Shown here one piece after another: positions 59,582 through 64,000 of a stretch of DNA of 64,000 nt; position 1 is the stretch's first letter, and each line of letters starts with the position of its first letter. Both the position numbers and the translations under genes were made by a program. Under the pieces are notes generated by a model that had not been told where the DNA came from, searched no databases, and saw nothing but the letters and a program-made list of their open reading frames with translations. This DNA is from JANNOG01 sp031398915 (GTDB lineage: Bacteria; Actinomycetota; Actinomycetes; Actinomycetales; JBBAYJ01): the NCBI GenBank assembly GCA_031398915.1, contig JANNOG010000075.1, forward strand, positions 9,605 to 73,604, written 5' to 3'.

Positions 59582-60745
59582 ATGACGTCATCGCCCACTA
59601 CATCCACCCGAGCTTCCACCCGAGCTTCCGCTCCAGCTTCCGCTCCAGAAGGCGCACGGCAACTACAGGTGTTCGCCTTCGGCGAACCTCAGTCGCTGCG
59701 GGTCGTTCAGACCGGCGCGGCGCCGACCACCGGGGCGGGCCACGCCCGGATCCGGGTCCTGGCGAGCAGTCTCACGTTGTCGGACAGCATCGTGCGGCGC
59801 GGCCTGAACCCGTACACGAGCGCCTTGGAGCCGCCGTTCACCATCGGCTACGACTTCGTCGGCGTGGTCGAGGACATCCACGAGTTCGGTGGCGATACCC
59901 CGACCGGCCTACGGGTCGGTGATCTGGTCGCTGACATCGTGCGGGCGGGTGGTAACAGCGACGTGGTCATTCGACCGGTGGCCGAATTGACCCGGATCGC
60001 CGGGCCTGCCGACGCCGTGCAGATCGAACCGTTGGTCATGAACGGCATCACGGCCTACCAGGTGTTGCACCGGGTGGCCGGGGTGCGACCAGGTCAGACG
60101 ATCCTCGTGCACGGCGGCACGGGTGGAGTGGGCCTGCTGCTGACCGAGCTGGCCGTCCTGACGGGCGCCCGGGTGATTGCGACCGGGTCGCCGAGCAAGC
60201 ACCCGGTGCTGGTCCAGCGGGGTGCCACAGCCCTGGACGGTCGATCCGCCGACCTGGCCGAGCAGGTCCGGGCTGTCGCACCCCAGGGGGTGGACGCGGT
60301 CTTCGACGGTGTCGGGGGCCCGGCTCGGGCCATCGCCGCGGCGACGTTGCACCAGGGAGGCGTCTTCGTGGGGTTCGGCTTTGCCGGTCCCGCCGGCCTG
60401 ATCGACGCCAGCGGGCACCTCGTCGCCCGCAGTCCGGAGAACCTCGACCACACCGCACAGGTCATGGCCCAGGGCCAAGCCGTCCTCGACCAGGTCCGCC
60501 AGGCGGGCATTCGGGCCGTGGAGTACGAGGTCGGTGGTGCCCGCGACACCGACCGGGCCTCCTACGACGCCGACCTCAACGCGCTGGTCGACCTGGTGGC
60601 ATCGGGGCGATTGCGCCCGCAGGTCGAACCGGTGAGCTTCGACGGGGCGATTGCGGCGCATGCCCGCATCGACGCCGGTGAGGTCACCGGACGCCTCGTG
60701 CTGGACCACCGCCCAACCCGTGTCCCCACCACGCAGGAAATCTGA
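59582..60745 (+). CDS. MDR-family (quinone oxidoreductase-like) dehydrogenase
   Basis: A 387-residue medium-chain dehydrogenase/reductase. The GroES-like half contains FTIGYDFVGVVEDI, and the Rossmann half has LVHGGTGGVGLLLTELAVL with later DAVFDGVGGPAR. The Cys/His set for catalytic and structural zinc is lacking, so it is of the zinc-free quinone/enoyl reductase type that uses NADPH. The first 25 residues are a low-complexity STRAST/APASAP tail encoded by 12-bp repeats. It is controlled in all likelihood by the divergent MerR regulator. Confidence 0.9.
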   Translation: MTSSPTTSTRASTRASAPASAPEGARQLQVFAFGEPQSLRVVQTGAAPTTGAGHARIRVLASSLTLSDSIVRRGLNPYTSALEPPFTIGYDFVGVVEDIHEFGGDTPTGLRVGDLVADIVRAGGNSDVVIRPVAELTRIAGPADAVQIEPLVMNGITAYQVLHRVAGVRPGQTILVHGGTGGVGLLLTELAVLTGARVIATGSPSKHPVLVQRGATALDGRSADLAEQVRAVAPQGVDAVFDGVGGPARAIAAATLHQGGVFVGFGFAGPAGLIDASGHLVARSPENLDHTAQVMAQGQAVLDQVRQAGIRAVEYEVGGARDTDRASYDADLNALVDLVASGRLRPQVEPVSFDGAIAAHARIDAGEVTGRLVLDHRPTRVPTTQEI

Positions 60746-60849
60746 CCCGCTACGACCCCACCGAGCTCCTCGTCACGATCCCAGCTCCACCCGTCGGCAC
60801 CCGACTCCGGTGCCGGTCCGTCCGCATCACCATCAGACTGGAGACGTTC

Positions 60850-61707
60850 ATGACCATCCTCGTTGTCGGCGGCACAGGCCTCACCGCGTCAGCGGTACGA
60901 ACCGAACTCGCCACCATCGGCGCCGACGTGCGCGTCCTGACCCGTTCGGCTGAACGGGCCGCTGAACTCGCCAGTTCGGGCGTGGCCGCCCTGGCCGCGT
61001 CCTTCGATGACCCCCGGTCCCTGCGTGCCGCGTTCGACGGAGTCCAGGCCGCCTACCTCGCCACCGCGTCATCGCCGGACCTCGCGACGGTCGAGGTGGC
61101 CTTCGCCCGTGCGGCAATGGAGGCGGGAGCGCATCTGGTGAAGTTGTCGACACTGGGCGCTGACCCCGACTCATCGCTGCGGTTCGGACGCATGCACGCC
61201 GAAGCCGAGGCCGCCATCGCATCGGTCGGTGGTCGTTGGACCTTTCTGCAGCCCAACGGGTTCATGCAGAACGACCTGGTCTGGGCGGGTCAGGTACCCG
61301 ATGGCGCGATCGCCGGACCGGTCATGGACGCGGCCTGGTCCATCGTCGACGCCCGCGACATCGCGGCAGTCGCTGCGGCGGTGCTGACCGATCCTGCCGG
61401 GCATTCCGGTCAGCGGATCAGAATCACCGGACCCGAAGCGATGACTCCTCGCGAGCGTGTCGCAGGGCTCGGCGAGACCCTCGGCCGGGACCTGACGGTC
61501 ATCGACGTGCCCGTCCTGACCGTCGCCGAGCAGCTGCGCGGTTACGGCGTGCCGGATTGGCAGGTCGGCGGGTTGGTCGAGCTCTTCGAGCTGTACAGCA
61601 CTGGTAACGCCGCAGCCGTGGCTCCGGACGCATCGACGATCCTGCAACGCCCGACGCGCAGCTGGGGGACGTTCGTCGCCGACCACGCGGCCTCGTTCAC
61701 CGGCTGA
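60850..61707 (+). CDS. NmrA-like NAD(P)-binding protein
   Basis: A 285-residue atypical SDR. It opens ILVVGGTGLTASAVRTEL with Arg in RVLTRSAERA, and continues FDGVQAAYLATASSPDLATV and WTFLQPNGFMQNDLVWAG, the NmrA/HSCARG and azoreductase-like pattern. The catalytic Tyr-Lys pair is lacking, so it may be a redox sensor or a flavin-free reductase. It follows the MDR reductase by 104 bp and may be in the same stress regulon. Confidence 0.9.
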   Translation: MTILVVGGTGLTASAVRTELATIGADVRVLTRSAERAAELASSGVAALAASFDDPRSLRAAFDGVQAAYLATASSPDLATVEVAFARAAMEAGAHLVKLSTLGADPDSSLRFGRMHAEAEAAIASVGGRWTFLQPNGFMQNDLVWAGQVPDGAIAGPVMDAAWSIVDARDIAAVAAAVLTDPAGHSGQRIRITGPEAMTPRERVAGLGETLGRDLTVIDVPVLTVAEQLRGYGVPDWQVGGLVELFELYSTGNAAAVAPDASTILQRPTRSWGTFVADHAASFTG

Positions 61708-61786
61708 TGCCGGCTCATCCCGGTCACGGTGATCGGTCGCAGGACGAAACCTCCTCGGCCGGGCACGTCGGTGCTAATTTCACGCA

Positions 61787-63538
61787 ATGCGTGGGAACCC
61801 GGCCGGCCCTCGGGCGGGCGTTCGCGGGTGGCTGTGGACGGGTGCCGTTTCGGCGGTCACGGCTGTCGCGATGAGCCTGGCCGGATGTGCTGCGGACGGG
61901 TCGCCGGTCGACTCGCCGGCGACCGGCGCGAGCGGGTCCGCAGCCGTATCCGACGGCTCGGCAGCGCCCGCCGATGTGGCCGGGGCGGTGGAGGAGGCCG
62001 TGGCGGCAGCTGCGGGCACCGACATCGCGCTGCCGACCGCTGCGTCCGTACTGGCCGACGAGGCGACTCGGAGCGCCGAGTTCGAGCGCTGGCTGCCCCT
62101 GGTCGACGACCTCGATGCGCTGGAGACCGAACTCGTCGCGTCCTTGCAGTCACAGTTGGCGGGTTCGGCGGCACCTGCGGCGGGTTCGTCCGGCTCCGAG
62201 ATCGCGGCTGCGGGGTATGCCGTACCCGCGGCGGCCGCGGCGAAGCCGCCGAGTCGTCCGTCCATGGCCAAGATGGCGTTCGGCCTTGCTCTCCTCCTCG
62301 AGATATCGGCCGAAGCCAATCTCGCGAATGCGCCGAGCGTGACCGCGAGTGAGACGGTGAAGGGGGTCGAGACTTCACTCAGTGTCAAAGTGGGAGATGG
62401 CTCCCTCGAAACGTCTGCGAGCCTGAAAGATGGATCCGTCACCCTGACGACGACGATCGTCACCACGTTGACCGGCAACGTCTGCCCTGACGAGTCGGGA
62501 GTGGTGCAGGGAGAGTTCCGCCGGGTCGTGACGACCACGATGACAGGTGAGCGCGCCGGTACGGATACGACGACACTCGTGTCGACCGCAACGGCCGTCG
62601 TGGGCAATGACGCCTACATGCAGACCATCGTCATCGACGGCGACCGTGTGACGACGCGAGGGATAGGGAACAGCAGGACGGTGACCGAGAAGGTCGCGGT
62701 CAACCTCCCGGGCGGTTATGCATCGGGACGGTCAACGAGCACGCAGTCGGCCACCGGCAACGAGGGTGATTCGCAGGCGGACCTCGACGCCGGCGCCCAG
62801 AACGTGATGGACGACGTCATCGGTGCGTCCATGTTCCTGCTGCGCTGGCAGAGCCGGTGGCGGGACGGGGTGTGTGTCACGGTGACCAGCGACCTGCCGA
62901 CGACCGTGGCGCCGTCCTCGGCCACTCCTGTCGCGGTGACGGTCAAGCACGCGATCGACGGCGACGAACTCCCCGTTCCGGTCGACGCACAGCTGGAGGG
63001 CCGGGAGTCGCTGACGCCGCCACGGATCCCCGAGGCTCCCGACACGTTCACCTACGCCGCGCCGCCGGAACCGGACGTCACCTCCACCGCCACGTTCACG
63101 TCGACGTCGCGGCGCGGTATCGGGACACTGAAGCAGCAAGTCACGACGAAGAACGTCGGGTATCGCGTCGACGCCTCGTGGCCGGGCGGCAGCTACCGTT
63201 TTGTGGGCATCGTGTGCGATATCGAGAAGCCGTTCGTGCTGCAGCTCGACGGTTCGGCGGTCTCGGCCTTTGTCGGACCGTTGACCGTCACGCCGACCGG
63301 TGAGGGGAGCCTCGCGTACACCTTCGACGGCACATTCGGGGGCTTCCCGGGCCTGGGCAACGGCACGGGCAGGATCGATATCGCGGATGATGCGGCCACC
63401 CTGTACTTCGGCGCCGGGTACTGGACCTCGGTGTTACCCGTGGTGGGTGTCCAACCGGTCGGGCCCGGTGGTCAGCACTGGGCCAACAACGAGGGCCTGG
63501 GTGTGGCCATGACTCCGGACCCGAACCTGTCGTGTTGA
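61787..63538 (+). CDS. Large lipoprotein of unknown function
   Basis: A 583-residue exported protein. The signal sequence ends in the lipobox LAGC (about Cys34), and an Ala/Ser/Gly-rich linker follows. A moderately hydrophobic stretch lies near residue 165 (MAFGLALLLEISAEANLANA). The rest is Thr/Val-rich and beta-strand-like (VTLTTTIVTTLTGNV, RRVVTTTMTGERAGTDTTTL) with a few paired Cys. No domain is recognised. It is monocistronic as far as the window shows. Confidence 0.75.
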   Translation: MRGNPAGPRAGVRGWLWTGAVSAVTAVAMSLAGCAADGSPVDSPATGASGSAAVSDGSAAPADVAGAVEEAVAAAAGTDIALPTAASVLADEATRSAEFERWLPLVDDLDALETELVASLQSQLAGSAAPAAGSSGSEIAAAGYAVPAAAAAKPPSRPSMAKMAFGLALLLEISAEANLANAPSVTASETVKGVETSLSVKVGDGSLETSASLKDGSVTLTTTIVTTLTGNVCPDESGVVQGEFRRVVTTTMTGERAGTDTTTLVSTATAVVGNDAYMQTIVIDGDRVTTRGIGNSRTVTEKVAVNLPGGYASGRSTSTQSATGNEGDSQADLDAGAQNVMDDVIGASMFLLRWQSRWRDGVCVTVTSDLPTTVAPSSATPVAVTVKHAIDGDELPVPVDAQLEGRESLTPPRIPEAPDTFTYAAPPEPDVTSTATFTSTSRRGIGTLKQQVTTKNVGYRVDASWPGGSYRFVGIVCDIEKPFVLQLDGSAVSAFVGPLTVTPTGEGSLAYTFDGTFGGFPGLGNGTGRIDIADDAATLYFGAGYWTSVLPVVGVQPVGPGGQHWANNEGLGVAMTPDPNLSC

Positions 63539-63686
63539 GTCAGTGGCACCACCCCTTGCGTGGGCGGCGCCGGAAAGATCTTGAAGAAGATCCAGGCCTG
63601 GCTGTCGATCCGGCGGCACGATGTTCGTCGTAGCTGATGACGGAGCCGGACAGGCCGGCCCGCGACCCAGTGCAGGAGGCAGTTCC

Positions 63687-64000
63687 ATGGCCAAGTACGC
63701 GATCCTCATCTACGAAGACCCGGCCTTCTACACGAGCATCGCGCCCGAGGCGTGGCCCGCGGTGGTCGACGCCCACAGCAAGTTCGTCGAGCAGGTCTTC
63801 GCGCTCGGTGGGTCCCTGGCGGGCGGGGAGGCGCTGGCGCCCCCCATGACGGCCACCACGATCAAGGGTGGCAGCACGGTGACGGACGGCCCGTTCATCG
63901 AGACCAAGGAGGCCCTCAACGGCATCTACGTCGTCGAGGCGCGCGACCTCGACCACGCCGTCGAGATCGCCAAGCTGTGCCCGGTCCCCGCCCCCGGCGG
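63687..64000 (+). CDS. YCII/DGPF-domain protein (cut by right edge)
   Basis: The first 104 residues of a YCII-related protein: MAKYAILIYEDPAFYTSIAP, GGSLAGGEALAPPMTAT, and the diagnostic TVTDGPFIETKEALNGIYVV (DGPF motif) followed by ARDLDHAVEIAKLCP. The frame has no stop before the window ends. The ATG follows AGGAGG. DGPF proteins are usually encoded next to an ECF sigma factor of the SigJ/RpoE-like kind, which would lie just outside. Confidence 0.9.
   Translation, partial: MAKYAILIYEDPAFYTSIAPEAWPAVVDAHSKFVEQVFALGGSLAGGEALAPPMTATTIKGGSTVTDGPFIETKEALNGIYVVEARDLDHAVEIAKLCPVPAPG

Overview
The window is high-GC DNA with dense, often translationally coupled genes, many GTG starts and strongly G/C-biased third codon positions. 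Gene content (an MprA-like response regulator, LIV-type ABC transport, mycothiol/DinB-type proteins, a bifunctional PutA) points to an actinomycete chromosome, probably of the Mycobacteriales or a relative. The genus cannot be fixed from sequence alone. No rRNA, tRNA, CRISPR array, complete insertion sequence or integrase gene was seen.

Layout, left to right. 1-2.8 kb: a minus-strand operon of ABC exporter, response regulator and histidine kinase (kinase cut by the edge). 2.9-5.2 kb: secreted nuclease, MmyB-type regulator and VOC protein. 5.5-9.8 kb: beta-mannoside-type sugar ABC importer (lipoprotein plus two permeases) with a GH130 phosphorylase. 9.8-12.1 kb: ArsR/SRPBCC pair divergent from 2,2-dialkylglycine decarboxylase (dgdA). 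12.2-18.4 kb: secreted protein, MarR/MFS efflux pair and an XRE-cupin regulator divergent from a fused dithiol-oxidase-like flavoprotein/methyltransferase, each divergent pair with a clear palindromic operator. 18.6-21.8 kb: a flavin monooxygenase and a frameshifted CrtI/PYROXD2-like oxidoreductase.

21.9-40.4 kb is the centrepiece: an apparently uncharacterised catabolic locus in three tightly packed transcription units. Unit 1 encodes a three-subunit molybdenum hydroxylase, a CoxG-like protein and an ACMSD-type amidohydrolase. Unit 2 encodes an Ldh-type dehydrogenase, a CrtI-like oxidoreductase, an SDR, an aromatic-ring FAD monooxygenase, two cupins, RidA, an FAH-family hydrolase and a GntR/FCD regulator. 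Unit 3 encodes a complete LIV-type ABC importer. A TTTGATCA-centred motif occurs once before each unit; two copies share 16 identical bases and the third is a perfect 12-bp palindrome, so the GntR protein probably controls all three. The gene set suggests import of an aromatic or N-heteroaromatic acid, Mo-dependent hydroxylation, decarboxylation, flavin hydroxylation, ring opening and hydrolysis. The substrate is unknown.

40.4-44.3 kb: SDR, AraC regulator and a NarL-type two-component system. 44.4-50.5 kb reads as lower-GC, less codon-biased accessory DNA: an unusual double hairpin before a secreted protein of unknown family, a DinB-like protein, a resolvase-like gene broken by an 11-nt near-duplication, and a four-gene operon (HTH/TPR regulator, SLOG-like nucleotide-binding protein, 69-aa protein, SDR) that could be a signalling or defence module. 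50.7-64 kb: TlpA/CcdA thiol-redox pair, UbiA-family prenyltransferase, a truncated disulfide oxidoreductase, NhaA, a PAS-AraC regulator divergent from bifunctional PutA, a MerR regulator divergent from an MDR-family reductase, an NmrA-like protein, a large lipoprotein and the start of a YCII/DGPF protein cut by the right edge.
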